Source: Auanema rhodensis
Taxonomy: Eukaryota; Nematoda; Chromadorea; Rhabditida; Rhabditidae
Reading direction: 5' to 3'
Length of the DNA: 64,000 nucleotides
Assembly: GCA_964057225.1 (NCBI GenBank)
Contig: OZ059897.1
Location: 11,346,001-11,410,000, forward strand
The notes under the pieces were generated by a model. That model did not search any database, was not told the DNA's origin, and saw nothing but the letters and a program-made list of their open reading frames with translations. The translations under genes were made by a program, and so were the position numbers. Each line of letters starts with the position of its first letter. Positions within the stretch are counted from its first letter, which is position 1. Below are positions 1 through 10,363 of this stretch, one piece after another.

Positions 1-1024
1 AACACGACCTGTGTTAATCATGATTCAAATTCGAGATAACATTTTTCAACAGGATTTTTCGGACTATAGCGATCTATAAATTAACAATCCTCCCTTTCTG
101 GTGAGGTTTCCCGTGTAATTTTTTTCATGCGTACTGATTATAAATTTAGGATGTTAGAAGCAAAATTTGTCTGAACGAAATCGTAACGCAAAATAAAATA
201 GTCCTGATCGCAAAACAAACTTCATCCACGAAATATAAAGATATAACCGAAGTTATTCTTTCCTTGAAGCCAAAATTAATCCTTAAAAAGGAGAAGGCGT
301 GGGAAATACAAAATAACAATTACTTTAGGTGAATTTGTTCACTAATTCAGCCTAAAGCCCTCATCAAGCTTCAAGGTTGGGTAACAGAGCATTTCAGATG
401 TTATAAGCAAGGATACGAAATTTAAAGGTTCAGACGAAAAACTTTTTGTGAACAAACGGGAAAATAATAATCTCGAAACGTATAATCCTTCTTTAAAAAA
501 AAAAGGATTCCTTGCCTCTGTTCCCATTTAACGTTGTTGGCCCCTCCGTATTGTGTTAAGACATAGAGTAGATGGTATGAGAAAAAGAGAGATGAAAGAG
601 ATTTGAAAATAAATTAACAACACAAACATTAGAGAGAAGGAAGAAAAAAAAATTGTGATAAGTTCGAGGTGGAACCTCCACGTTCCGTTATGCTCCCGCG
701 TCGATCTTACAGACCAATGGAGTCTACAAGATGAGCGTGGTAGTATTCCAGATGTAGCGGTTAAACATGGAGCATAAGGATAAACATAAGACTCGAGAAA
801 GATTGGTTTATTATATCTACGTGATTACAATAAGATACATATAACTAAGTAAAGGTTAAACTAATAGAGAACAGAGAGAGAACGACCGACCATCCATGAT
901 CGTCCCTGAGGCAAAGCTGAAGTGTTGTAATATGGAAAAGGGCGGGTCGTCTTCTCTCAGTCTTGCATTCTCTGACTCTAACCCGCCTGCTACAGCTTCG
1001 TCATATGAATGTAATGCATTGATC
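1..1024 (-). repeat. 3' LTR (left copy)
   Basis: This matches 10,364-11,386 base for base except a one-base change in an A run near 500, one substitution just after it, and one substitution near 972. The matching block includes the last 56 or so codons of pol (stop at 856), so either the LTR overlaps the pol 3' end or the LTR is shorter and the extra match has another origin. I see no clear TG...CA ends or purine-rich tract next to the boundary, so the exact termini are uncertain. Confidence 0.8.
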
Positions 1025-3792
1025 TTATGTGCGATTCCGTCATCTGTTTCTCGATTAAATAATTTGAGATTGTCCTTGTGAACGTCTTGGATCTTTCCGA
1101 AAAGGTTTTTGATTTGAACCATGTTTCCCTTCACATTAATAACTTCAAATGGTCCATCATAAGCTTTCCGAAGCTTTTGTCCTGGCTTGTGCATTTTCAC
1201 AGCTAACATAACGCAGTCTCCTTCTTGTATATCTCTTTCGTGAGTGCGTAATCGAGCATCATGTTTCTTTTTTGCTAATTCTTGATGCTTTTCCAAATTT
1301 TCTTGAATGATTGTTTTCTGTTTGCTTCGGATTTTCTCAATATTTTCAATCTCCTTTGAAATTTCCTTTGGTTCAGTTGTTTCGGGGTATAAATCTTTAT
1401 CCAATCTCAAACGGCTTTCTTTCCCGAATAGTACAACGTATGGTGATATTCCTGTGGTTGCATGCGTTGTGGTGTTCAATGCAAAGGTAATTTTTGGCAA
1501 AAACATGTCCCAATCAGTGACATCTTCGTTGAGATAATGTGTGAGTCCTTCTTCTAACGTTCTATGAAGTCTTTCTACTTGTCCATTGGAATTCTTCTGA
1601 TGTGGGAGTGTTGATTCATGTTTGATACCGAGTTTTTCGCACATGTCTTCATATTTCCTTGATAGGAAGTTGGAACCGCGGTCTGTTATTAAGCGGTTCG
1701 GTGGTCCATAGACATATACAAAGTTTCTGAGGAATCTATCAATGACAACTTCACTAACAATTGTTGGTATGGCGATAGTTGTAGCCCATTTGGAGAAAGA
1801 GTCTTGTATTGTGAGGACATAGCTGTTGTTCCTTTTTGATGTTGGGAATGGTCCCATGATATCCATATGTATTCTCTCAAATGGTTTTGTTGGTATGTTA
1901 AATTGACCCATTGGTTGTACGGTCATAGCATGAGGATCTTTCTTTCGTTGTGCACATTTGATGCACTGTTTTACGTATTTTGCTATGTCGTTCTGCATGT
2001 TAGTCCAGGAAAATCTTCGTAATATGGCTTCTTTTGTTTTGTTGATTCCTTGATGCGCCCCGATTGTTGGGTCTTCATGAAATTCTTCAATGATTTTGTT
2101 AATTATATCACTATCCGATGGCAATATTAACGCTGGATGAGGTCTTTTGACGCTTGGTTTTGTGTAGAGTAAGTTGTTTATAACACAATAACGATCATTT
2201 TGAATCATATTTTTCTTCGTTCTGTATTCAATCTCAGCTATTGTTCTCTTGATCCAAGGAGTATTTTGTTGGATTGAGCTGAATTCTGGTAACTTCACAA
2301 CATTTACTTGTTGTGTCTCAATTTTCTCTTTCGAATTCGTCTTTTGTTTCTTGTTCGACCTCTTTGGATCGTTAGCTTCATCTCCAATGTATCTAGAGAG
2401 TGCGTCACAGACTTTGTTTAATCTGCCTTCTCGATATTTGATCTCAATATCGTATTCCTGTATGACCAATTGGAACTTTGCTAGTCTTCCAAATAGGTCT
2501 CTTCTAGTTAGTAAGCTTGTCAATGGGCGATGATCGGTGATGCAAATTGAATGTGATCCAAGTATGTATGTTCGAAACTGTGCTAGAGCGTAAACTAAGC
2601 CTAAGGCTTCTATCTCTATGGGAGCATAGTTACGTTCTGCTTTTACTAATTTCCTACTTGCGAAAGCAATTGGATGTAAGTTCTTGAATGGTTCGTTTGG
2701 ATCTTCGGGCTGCAGTAATACTGCGCCTATGGCGATGTTGCTGCCATCACTTTCAATGATGAAAGTTCGGTCTGATCGTGGTGGTTTCAATACCGGTGCT
2801 TCGATTAGTCGTTCCTTTAGCTTATCTAGTGAACGTTGACATTCGCTAGTCCAATTGAAGTCTGCGTCTAGCTTAGTAAGGTCATACAGCGGACTTGCTA
2901 TATGTGCAAAATCTTTAATAAATTTTCTAAAGAATCCGACCATTCCTAAGAATGCTCTTACTCCTGTGGGTGTTTGAGGAGCAGGGTAATCGCGGATGGC
3001 GGAAACTTTCTGTTGATCGGGCTTAACTCCGTCTCTTCCGACAATGAGTCCGAGAAATTTCACTTCTGGTCTTGCAAATGAACATTTCTTGAGTTTAATC
3101 TTAAATCCTAGTCTTTCTACAGCGAGTAATACTTCTTTGATGTCTTCGAGGTGTTGTTCTGCGCTGTCTGATATGACTAGTAAATCGTCCAAATAGACAA
3201 ATAATCGGCATTTACATTTACTTTGGAGATATCTCACGGCTGTTTGAAAGGTATGTGGCGCACCACATAATCCCATAGGCCCACTATTGGTGGTAAAGGA
3301 TGTGAGTGGTCTATCCTTCTTCGATAATGGTATTTGGAAAAAGCCAGAAACAAGATCAAAATTAGAAAAGTATTGTGATCCAGCCGCTAAGTCAATGATA
3401 TCAGAGATGTTAGGAATCACATATGTTTGTTTTCTTGTAACGTTATTTAAGGCTCGGAAATCCGTAACGAAACGGAATGTTTCGTCTTTTTTCTTAACGA
3501 GAACGACAGGGCTGTTGAACAAAGATGTCGATCGTTCTATTATCCCTTGCTCGAGCATTTCTTGGACTTGTCTTTCTACCTCTTCCTGTTTCCCGAGAGG
3601 TATACGTGAAATTCGTGGCTTTGGCATATCCATATCCGTTCGTAGTGGTATCTTGTGTTCTACTGGTCCTTTGAACAATCCTATCTTTTTATCTTCATTG
3701 AGGAATGCCTTCTTACGTTGACGAATGATGTTTCGTAGTTCGTCTTTTTGTCGTTGCGTAAGATCAGCCTCTTTTAGGTCAAGTTCTTTCAT
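856..3792 (-). CDS. pol: Pol: reverse transcriptase, RNase H, integrase
   Basis: From the first Met the frame is 978 residues. It stays open upstream to about 3,902, so the real product probably begins as a frameshifted extension of the protease frame. Reverse transcriptase occupies roughly residues 60-240, with YLDD near 200. RNase H lies at about 340-460, with DGS and a later TDH motif. The integrase has an HHCC zinc-binding module at about 590-640 (ending CIKC), then the D, D and E core residues in HMDIMG, ITDRGSN and GQVERLH near 643, 703 and 740. No catalytic residue is visibly missing. The last 56 codons lie inside the repeated LTR block. This is a standard Ty3/gypsy pol, and the copy looks potentially active. 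Confidence 0.92.
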   Translation of the reverse strand: MKELDLKEADLTQRQKDELRNIIRQRKKAFLNEDKKIGLFKGPVEHKIPLRTDMDMPKPRISRIPLGKQEEVERQVQEMLEQGIIERSTSLFNSPVVLVKKKDETFRFVTDFRALNNVTRKQTYVIPNISDIIDLAAGSQYFSNFDLVSGFFQIPLSKKDRPLTSFTTNSGPMGLCGAPHTFQTAVRYLQSKCKCRLFVYLDDLLVISDSAEQHLEDIKEVLLAVERLGFKIKLKKCSFARPEVKFLGLIVGRDGVKPDQQKVSAIRDYPAPQTPTGVRAFLGMVGFFRKFIKDFAHIASPLYDLTKLDADFNWTSECQRSLDKLKERLIEAPVLKPPRSDRTFIIESDGSNIAIGAVLLQPEDPNEPFKNLHPIAFASRKLVKAERNYAPIEIEALGLVYALAQFRTYILGSHSICITDHRPLTSLLTRRDLFGRLAKFQLVIQEYDIEIKYREGRLNKVCDALSRYIGDEANDPKRSNKKQKTNSKEKIETQQVNVVKLPEFSSIQQNTPWIKRTIAEIEYRTKKNMIQNDRYCVINNLLYTKPSVKRPHPALILPSDSDIINKIIEEFHEDPTIGAHQGINKTKEAILRRFSWTNMQNDIAKYVKQCIKCAQRKKDPHAMTVQPMGQFNIPTKPFERIHMDIMGPFPTSKRNNSYVLTIQDSFSKWATTIAIPTIVSEVVIDRFLRNFVYVYGPPNRLITDRGSNFLSRKYEDMCEKLGIKHESTLPHQKNSNGQVERLHRTLEEGLTHYLNEDVTDWDMFLPKITFALNTTTHATTGISPYVVLFGKESRLRLDKDLYPETTEPKEISKEIENIEKIRSKQKTIIQENLEKHQELAKKKHDARLRTHERDIQEGDCVMLAVKMHKPGQKLRKAYDGPFEVINVKGNMVQIKNLFGKIQDVHKDNLKLFNRETDDGIAHKINALHSYDEAVAGGLESENARLREDDPPFSILQHFSFASGTIMDGRSFSLCSLLV

Positions 3793-3896
3793 GAAATCAC
3801 CAGGGAAGTGAGGTAATTTGCCTTCCCAGTCTGCTTCTGGTGGAATATAGTCGTACTGTTGTTCTGTTGAGAAGATTTCATAGTCCGGTATAGATC

Positions 3897-5549
3897 CTAT
3901 TTCGGCTTCTGCGTGCCGGCCGGTATTTCTATGAATTCTTTAGAATTGTTCCGGAATTGGATATTGATGGAGTTAACATCGCGAAATGCTGTGTCGTATC
4001 GAGGTGAGAGAGGTGTATTGTCGTTTGGTTTAATCATAGCGATTAAGTCTTCTCCGATTGGGTTCTCTAATTGGACTTGGAAATTAAAAACTTGTCGAGG
4101 AAGTAGACTCCGCGGCTCCAAGGTTATCAAATTAACAGTTTTTGATATCCTGTTAATATCCCCGTTAATTCCGCTAGCCAAAGGTACTACATGATTTCCA
4201 ATTTCCAGTGTTCTTTTGTATGGTCTTAGTTTCATGCCAATGTTTTGACAGTCAAGTGTTTTCATGAAATCTAATCCAACCAACGCTGGCGATGGACAGT
4301 CTTTGTCGTCTGATATGAAGAATGTATGGTCGATTTCGTAACCGGCTATTTCGACGGTTAAGTCGATAGTACCAATGAATACAAATTCTGATCCGTTCGC
4401 TGTTGTTGCTCTTAATGTATTCTTCTTAACAAAGTCATTCAAAGCTAAGTAGTGTAGTGTCGATATTCTTATGTAACTGACGGACGAACCTGAGTCCCAT
4501 AAAGTTAGGATCACTCTATCGTTAACAGTCATCCATAGAAGTGGTAGCGCTTGATCTTTCTTTTTGGAAATCGAGCAAACTAATGGTAGTGCGATTGGTA
4601 TGAATGTGAGCATTGATGGATAGTATTGTTTCATTATGTGTCTTGGAATCGGTTGGTCCGGATGACTAACTAATTCCAAAGTTTCTTCGTATGTTGGTAG
4701 ATCACTGTCGTGATCTTTGAGTGCAATATGCATAACTGGTATGCCTACTGGTTTGAAGAAATAGATCTTTACAATGAAACCTATCACAAAGAGTATGATG
4801 GTAAATAATGTAATTGCACCGATCGTTATTAGTGTTCGCTCAATCGTTCCTGCAATTGTATCGATGAATGACTTCCATGTGCTCTTGGTGAATTCTTGAG
4901 CTTTCGATATGTAGTCGCTACTTTTCTTTAGTACACTGAATGTAGCTGATATCTTTGGATCATTGTGAATTGTGTGAAGAACGTGATTCTGACGAATCGA
5001 TGCTAAACTCGCACCGTAAGCTATGGCTGTGGTCATTAAGTATACACGAGACGATAAATTAGTGTATAAGTGAGCTCCGGTGAATTTTAATGGTGTTATT
5101 TTTTCGTGATGAAGTCCGTCCCACATTGATACAAGATTGACGTCTGCAGTCCCATTAATTCCTTTCCATTCACCTTCGCTAGACCAGATATCTGTTGGTA
5201 CGTGATCACAGCTTATTTCTTTACCATGAGGTAAAAGATCCTTGGATCCGGGTGCTGCAAACAGTAACTGTCCGTCTTGTGTCCAGACTGGGGTTTCGAG
5301 ATAGCATGTGCCATTTACGGTGTGATTGTGATAAATGGTTTTCTCTAGCACTGTAGGGCATACATGTATATGCAAAATTTCATTGCCTACAAACCGTGCG
5401 GCTATATCTTCTCTTCCCAGTATTGTTCGCATTGCGATTGTTGGTTCAATTTGTAGAATTGATTTCCATAATTCCAGATACCGATTTTGTATCTCGCAAA
5501 TCGATTCGTATGATTCTTCAAAATGTTTCTGCAATTCCTCTTGGATCAT
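3897..5549 (-). CDS. Envelope-like membrane part plus aspartic protease
   Basis: The frame is 550 residues. Its first 230 residues continue the ectodomain (Cys, several N-x-S/T sites). One strong transmembrane helix lies at about 240-265, followed by a short basic and acidic tail with a PTYE motif. A retropepsin domain follows: DSGSS near residue 351 is the catalytic Asp triplet region and LVGLDFM near 425 is the usual flap-distal motif. The start overlaps the stop of the gag-containing frame by four bases (ATGA), a -1 step. At the other end the downstream pol frame is entered by another -1 step near 3,905. The protease call is firm. The membrane protein being an envelope is an inference from signal, furin-type site and anchor. 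It could instead be a structural membrane protein of unknown role. Confidence 0.75.
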   Translation of the reverse strand: MIQEELQKHFEESYESICEIQNRYLELWKSILQIEPTIAMRTILGREDIAARFVGNEILHIHVCPTVLEKTIYHNHTVNGTCYLETPVWTQDGQLLFAAPGSKDLLPHGKEISCDHVPTDIWSSEGEWKGINGTADVNLVSMWDGLHHEKITPLKFTGAHLYTNLSSRVYLMTTAIAYGASLASIRQNHVLHTIHNDPKISATFSVLKKSSDYISKAQEFTKSTWKSFIDTIAGTIERTLITIGAITLFTIILFVIGFIVKIYFFKPVGIPVMHIALKDHDSDLPTYEETLELVSHPDQPIPRHIMKQYYPSMLTFIPIALPLVCSISKKKDQALPLLWMTVNDRVILTLWDSGSSVSYIRISTLHYLALNDFVKKNTLRATTANGSEFVFIGTIDLTVEIAGYEIDHTFFISDDKDCPSPALVGLDFMKTLDCQNIGMKLRPYKRTLEIGNHVVPLASGINGDINRISKTVNLITLEPRSLLPRQVFNFQVQLENPIGEDLIAMIKPNDNTPLSPRYDTAFRDVNSINIQFRNNSKEFIEIPAGTQKPK

Positions 5550-8500
5550 TGTAGTAGCATACTTACGTTCGATATATTTTGACGAAACTCTTGTACCGAG
5601 TCAATTTTCGTTGCTATGTATCTCGCATTTGCTTCCACTAAATTTGAGGTTTCTACTGATGGTGTTGAGGAAGCTCGGTTTTTTCGAATCAATGTTGGAG
5701 AGGCTTTGGTTGTCTCTTGTATTTTTGGAATCTGTGCGTCTTTGTATATGGCATAGCTTCTTGTTGTTGTTGGCGAACGAGCGGTTGATGTTGTTGTGCG
5801 TGCTGTTGTCGCAGCGGTCGTGTGAGGCGCCGTTGTTGATGGCTGTTGCCTCCATGATGGTGCTCTTGTGGTGGTTGTTGCATTTGTGTGAGGATTGTTC
5901 GTTATTTGCTGCTGTATTGTGGTAACTGATTGGATTGTTCCCTTCTGTTCGATCAAAGGTTGGACTGGTGTCACAACCGCGCCGCTAGCCGCGCCGCCTG
6001 CCGCGACGCTGGATGTCCGCGTTGCGATTTGCCGAAAATTTGTTTCATTTTCCTCTGCCATTAAGATTTGAAGTTGTTCTTGTGTTATCCTACTCGATGT
6101 ATAAGGTGTTTTTACATTATTGAGCAGGGGTAAAAATATTTCCAATAATAATTTCTTTGAAAGATTGCTGGGCTTGATCAGCTTAGGGTGTGGACCGATC
6201 GGTATTCCATAATTATTCTTCCTGTCATAAAATAGTTTATCTGTATTTGGCATGAATTGTCGTGATGCTGGCAATTTTATAAATTTTCTGTCATCAATAA
6301 ATGCTGCAGTTTTATTCCATCGTACTGTTGTGAGGGTTTTTAGTTCTCTTAGTAAATTGATCGTTGCCTTAATGAATTCGCTTTTCTTCTCTTCCTCGTC
6401 AGTTAGTATACGTTTCCTTATTGGTGGCATTTGTATGAACGTTTGTAGGACTTCTTGTCGTGATGGAACTGTCAATCCTTCTTCAATTATAACTGGTGTA
6501 TTGGTTAAATTGAGAGCTATGTTTTCAATTCGTTCGCGATATGAACCTTCTTTCTTCCTTATGATTTCATCGAATTCGATTACTGTCAAACGATCTGATA
6601 TTTGTTCGAGAAGCTGTTCAGATGTTAAGTATGATATTGCTGCCTTTGTAGTAATGGCTAATTCTCTTTGTGCTATATAATATAGCAGAGCTTCTTCTTT
6701 ATCACTGAAATCGTATTGCTTGAGAAAATGTCGAACAGAATGTTCATTTATTTGAATTCTGAAGAAAAATTCGAATTTTTCTTTATGTGATGTTATCCAT
6801 GCCTTTAGAGAGTATGTTGGATCTACTAAACGTCTTCCTTTAATTATAGGAATAATTGAAGTAATACCGGGATTACTCATTAATGGTCTTAGGAAAGTAT
6901 ATGGACAGACGTGAAGCAATACTGTTTCATAATCTTCAACTTCGTTGATCCGATCTTGATCCAGTGGGAAAGAACATCCTTCGGTGACTGCACGTTTTGG
7001 TCTTTTAAACGGCAGCTTTTTGAACTCTCTTTCAATAAGGGTGGTTATATTGTTGTCGTTTGGAAATTTAGGAAGAATGATATAATTTCCTGATGTCGTA
7101 TGGAACGCTGGCTGCCTGAAGCAAGAAGAAATAGGTTTCGGAGTTGGTTTGCTCAAAAGAATAAGTGCCGATTGTGTACTAGGGATTAAAATAGTATCTT
7201 GACTAATGATAGCGTCATATGTATGCATATCGATGTAATTACAACGTGGAGCAGTGGTTTGTGGGTCCCATATTATTATTGATGTACTTGATTCACAATT
7301 ACCATGATGTGCATTGCATCCTTCCGTGTTTAATATTAAGTTTGACAATATTGTATCGTCAGGCATACGGGTCATGACTCCGCGCTCTAATATTAGACGT
7401 GACCGCTCCTCGCACGCGTCGCGGTTGAACGCGCGCGCTGAGTCATAGGAGGGCTCCGGAGTTGCTTGGGTGATACTATCAATGCGTTGCAGTTCTATGT
7501 TATTCCACTTGCGATCGCGGATTGCCTGTCTGCACTCGCGCTCTCCTATAGGCTGTATTCTATTTATTGTTCTGTTCGTATCGCGGAGGAATAGCAGGTC
7601 TCGTACGCATAACTTGTGTACTTCCTCTGAACAACGCCACGCATCCCATTCGTGTGCTGTGTGATTTCTTGTGTACAGATGAACTTCTGTACGTAGCACA
7701 TGGTTTTTCTCTGTTAATCTGCATTTTCTGATTGTTGGTGGCATAAGTAATGCGCCTCCTGTTGCTCTTGTACAGATTTGATATGTAGATGCACAGGGCA
7801 AGAATATTGCTGCTGTTATTGCCATGATAACTGTGAGCGTCAAAGGCGAAAGGGTGACAGAGTTTATTCTTGTTGAGCTTCTATCTCTTCCTCTTGAGTT
7901 GTCTCTTGGATTTTTGAATTGAACTCTTCTTTGTCCGTTGTTGTTATTGAATCTACCTCGTTGGTTGTTATGACGAAAATTATAATTTCTTTGATGCCAA
8001 TCAGAACTCGATTGCCTATTATCTTGTTCGTTATAATTTGTACGGCGATTATTATTAGCGAAAGAACCGTAACGGTTTCGATTATTATTGAAATTAGAAA
8101 AGTTTTTATTTTTTTGATAATTTTGATAATTTTGATTATTTTGATAATTTTGATTGTTTCTTATCATTTGGTTATCGCGTTGATAATTGCGATTAAATGT
8201 TTGGCTATCTCGTCTCTCATCATTACGCGCAAAGGGTGCTAGTGCTTTGTTCACAGCGTTGACCAACATCGATTGCGTGTCTGTTGTTTGGTTCACTATC
8301 GATTCCTCCCAGCGAGCGGCTTCAATCGCTTCTGTGAAGGATTTTGGCTTTGCTCGAATTACAGCTGGTTTTAGAGTATTTTTAAGTCCTCTGAGGAATG
8401 TTGATCTCAGTATTTGATCTTTATGTGGGTCATCAGATGCAAATGCACTCAATGCCATTGTTCTTAATGCTTGGGCGTATGCATCAATTGTCAATTCCCC

Positions 8501-9532
8501 TTGCGTGGTGTTCTGAAGGTTAATAAGTGCAGGGTCTTGGTTATATTCAGGGCAGAGCTTCGATGTTAGTGCTCTAATCAGATCATTCCACGAACCAGTT
8601 GTTTTAAGTTCAGGAACTTGTCTGTAAGCTTCTTCTGCTGCTTCATTTTTGAGAAGCAAAGGAAGAAGTGCTAACCTTTCAGGGATAACAAGGCCAATGG
8701 CATTAGCAAACAAGTTGAATTTACCCGTAAAATCACGGAAGTTACGACTGCCGTCGTAAGTTGGACAGTAAGGCGAAAGTAAGGCTTGCGCGATTGTTGT
8801 TTTCCCTGCCCCAGGTAGTGAGGAAACAGCTTCCGTCATGATGTTATTCGTACGGGTAGATGGTATTTTGATCGTTCTACCTGTTATTGGTGGGGTCTCC
8901 AAAATAGGGGTTGTTTGCGTGGATGGAATAGGTCTATTGGGTGCCTTAGGAAGTGAGTCTGTTGTTGTTAAGATGGGAGTAGAAGTTTGATGAATACTGG
9001 TATTTGGTGCAGGTGGTTGAATTGGTGAGATATTAATGTTAGGGACTGATGAATATCTGCTTTTGCGCTTGGTGTTGAAAGTTTTATCTTTAGGCGAAAG
9101 GTTAAAAAGATCAGTAACAATGTTTCTAAGAGAACTAAGCCCACCCGCGCTAGAAGTTTTTGAAAGTAAAGGGGAATCGGTTGGTTCGGTTAGTGAGAGA
9201 GAGAGAGAAGCGTCGCTGATGTTTTGATTTTTCTTATTTTTATTAGAATTAGAGGAGCGTACCTTTTTAGGAGTGATCGGTGTTTGTTCCTCCACAATGA
9301 TTGATAGTTCTTCTTCTATAGTAGGTACGTAGTCCGGGTCGCCTAGTTGTTCAGTAGGTGAGACAGAATCAGTAGTAGGAATAAGGAAATTATCCGGCTT
9401 CTTGTCGACTTTCTGCTCCTCTTCTAATATAGCGACGTCTTGAGCTCGAGCTCGACTTCTGGTAAAGGGAGCTGAGTCTTGGGAATCGAAATGCGTACTT
9501 ATAGGTACGGCTGAATGGAATCTCTTAGCCAC
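5546..9532 (-). CDS. Gag fused to surface part of an envelope-like glycoprotein
   Basis: This 1,328-residue frame joins two modules. Residues 1-250 are low-complexity Ser/Thr/Pro-rich. A retrotransposon Gag domain follows at about 258-414. An Asn/Arg/Gln-rich basic nucleocapsid lies at about 430-555, with no CCHC zinc knuckle. At about 561-585 a hydrophobic segment ending near Cys resembles an internal signal peptide. After it comes a Cys-rich ectodomain with several N-glycosylation sequons and a dibasic furin-type site (RPKR) near 845. The C-terminal part holds an Ala/Gly-rich patch near 1,180 and a Thr-rich mucin-like stretch near 1,215-1,255. The last codon overlaps the next frame by ATGA. 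Gag is clear. The envelope assignment is inferred from architecture, because I do not recognise the glycoprotein family. Confidence 0.75.
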   Translation of the reverse strand: MAKRFHSAVPISTHFDSQDSAPFTRSRARAQDVAILEEEQKVDKKPDNFLIPTTDSVSPTEQLGDPDYVPTIEEELSIIVEEQTPITPKKVRSSNSNKNKKNQNISDASLSLSLTEPTDSPLLSKTSSAGGLSSLRNIVTDLFNLSPKDKTFNTKRKSRYSSVPNINISPIQPPAPNTSIHQTSTPILTTTDSLPKAPNRPIPSTQTTPILETPPITGRTIKIPSTRTNNIMTEAVSSLPGAGKTTIAQALLSPYCPTYDGSRNFRDFTGKFNLFANAIGLVIPERLALLPLLLKNEAAEEAYRQVPELKTTGSWNDLIRALTSKLCPEYNQDPALINLQNTTQGELTIDAYAQALRTMALSAFASDDPHKDQILRSTFLRGLKNTLKPAVIRAKPKSFTEAIEAARWEESIVNQTTDTQSMLVNAVNKALAPFARNDERRDSQTFNRNYQRDNQMIRNNQNYQNNQNYQNYQKNKNFSNFNNNRNRYGSFANNNRRTNYNEQDNRQSSSDWHQRNYNFRHNNQRGRFNNNNGQRRVQFKNPRDNSRGRDRSSTRINSVTLSPLTLTVIMAITAAIFLPCASTYQICTRATGGALLMPPTIRKCRLTEKNHVLRTEVHLYTRNHTAHEWDAWRCSEEVHKLCVRDLLFLRDTNRTINRIQPIGERECRQAIRDRKWNNIELQRIDSITQATPEPSYDSARAFNRDACEERSRLILERGVMTRMPDDTILSNLILNTEGCNAHHGNCESSTSIIIWDPQTTAPRCNYIDMHTYDAIISQDTILIPSTQSALILLSKPTPKPISSCFRQPAFHTTSGNYIILPKFPNDNNITTLIEREFKKLPFKRPKRAVTEGCSFPLDQDRINEVEDYETVLLHVCPYTFLRPLMSNPGITSIIPIIKGRRLVDPTYSLKAWITSHKEKFEFFFRIQINEHSVRHFLKQYDFSDKEEALLYYIAQRELAITTKAAISYLTSEQLLEQISDRLTVIEFDEIIRKKEGSYRERIENIALNLTNTPVIIEEGLTVPSRQEVLQTFIQMPPIRKRILTDEEEKKSEFIKATINLLRELKTLTTVRWNKTAAFIDDRKFIKLPASRQFMPNTDKLFYDRKNNYGIPIGPHPKLIKPSNLSKKLLLEIFLPLLNNVKTPYTSSRITQEQLQILMAEENETNFRQIATRTSSVAAGGAASGAVVTPVQPLIEQKGTIQSVTTIQQQITNNPHTNATTTTRAPSWRQQPSTTAPHTTAATTARTTTSTARSPTTTRSYAIYKDAQIPKIQETTKASPTLIRKNRASSTPSVETSNLVEANARYIATKIDSVQEFRQNISNVSMLLQ

Positions 9533-10363
9533 CTTGCTAGAACTCTTGGTTTGAAAAAACCTTGAGTGCTTGGTAACGTGTGGGATGTTGAGACGTTAAA
9601 GAATGCTGTGAATAAGGATGAGGATGTAGGCAAAATGAGAAAGGCTTTGGAGAGCGACCGGTGTCGTATCGACAACTTGTGAGAATGAGGTCGATGCCTT
9701 GGCCAATGGCGATGGATCCGCCTTCTACTGTGTGATATCGGGACTCTGGTGCTCTCCGTATTTTCTCTGTAGTTGAAAGTCTGATTCACAAAACATCTGG
9801 GGTGACCAAGCTGTTATTTTACAAAACGTTTAGTGTAATTCGTAATATTCGTTCAATTACAGCACATTTTACTGATTTGTATGCAACCATTTTCCTCATG
9901 CTGACTAAACTTATGTTTTGTTACACTAGTTTCTCGACCATGTGGTGTGTCATCTTGCAACAAAACTTATGGTGTAATTCGTAACATGCTTTTGATAAAA
10001 GAGCAGTTTAACAATAAATGTGCACCAATTTCTCTTTTGTGACCAAAAATAATTTTTGTTTCTTTACAATCTGGTTTTCAAATACATTTGGTGTAGCTCG
10101 CATGTTTCGTTGTAACAAAAGTCATGGGATTCGTAATATTAGTTTTACAAAAGAGCGTTTTGCAATGATGAATGTAGATATTTCGTGATCAGAAATCGAA
10201 TTTTGAAATAAAAGCAGAGTTAAATGGCTAAATATTACAAGAACTAGTATTAAAGTTGGAATAAGGTTCAATGCGTGAGTCTTATGCTTCTGAACAACAA
10301 TAACGGTATGAGGAAGGTGACATTCAGTAAGGGGAGAAAATCCAAACCGATATGCTTTAGCCA
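9533..10363 (-). other. Untranslated leader of the LTR element
   Basis: About 830 bases lie between the 5' LTR and the gag start codon. No long frame or recognisable gene is seen. In a gypsy-type element this segment would carry the primer-binding site at its LTR end and the packaging leader. A short minus-strand frame of 96 codons at 9,499-9,789 overlaps the gag start in another frame and has no recognisable domain. Confidence 0.6.

Noticed and set aside
8790..8830. GAGKTT sequence in the Gag frame resembling a P-loop
   Set aside because: The spacing of a Walker A motif (G-x4-GK-T/S) is not met and no Walker B follows. It is in low-complexity Gag.
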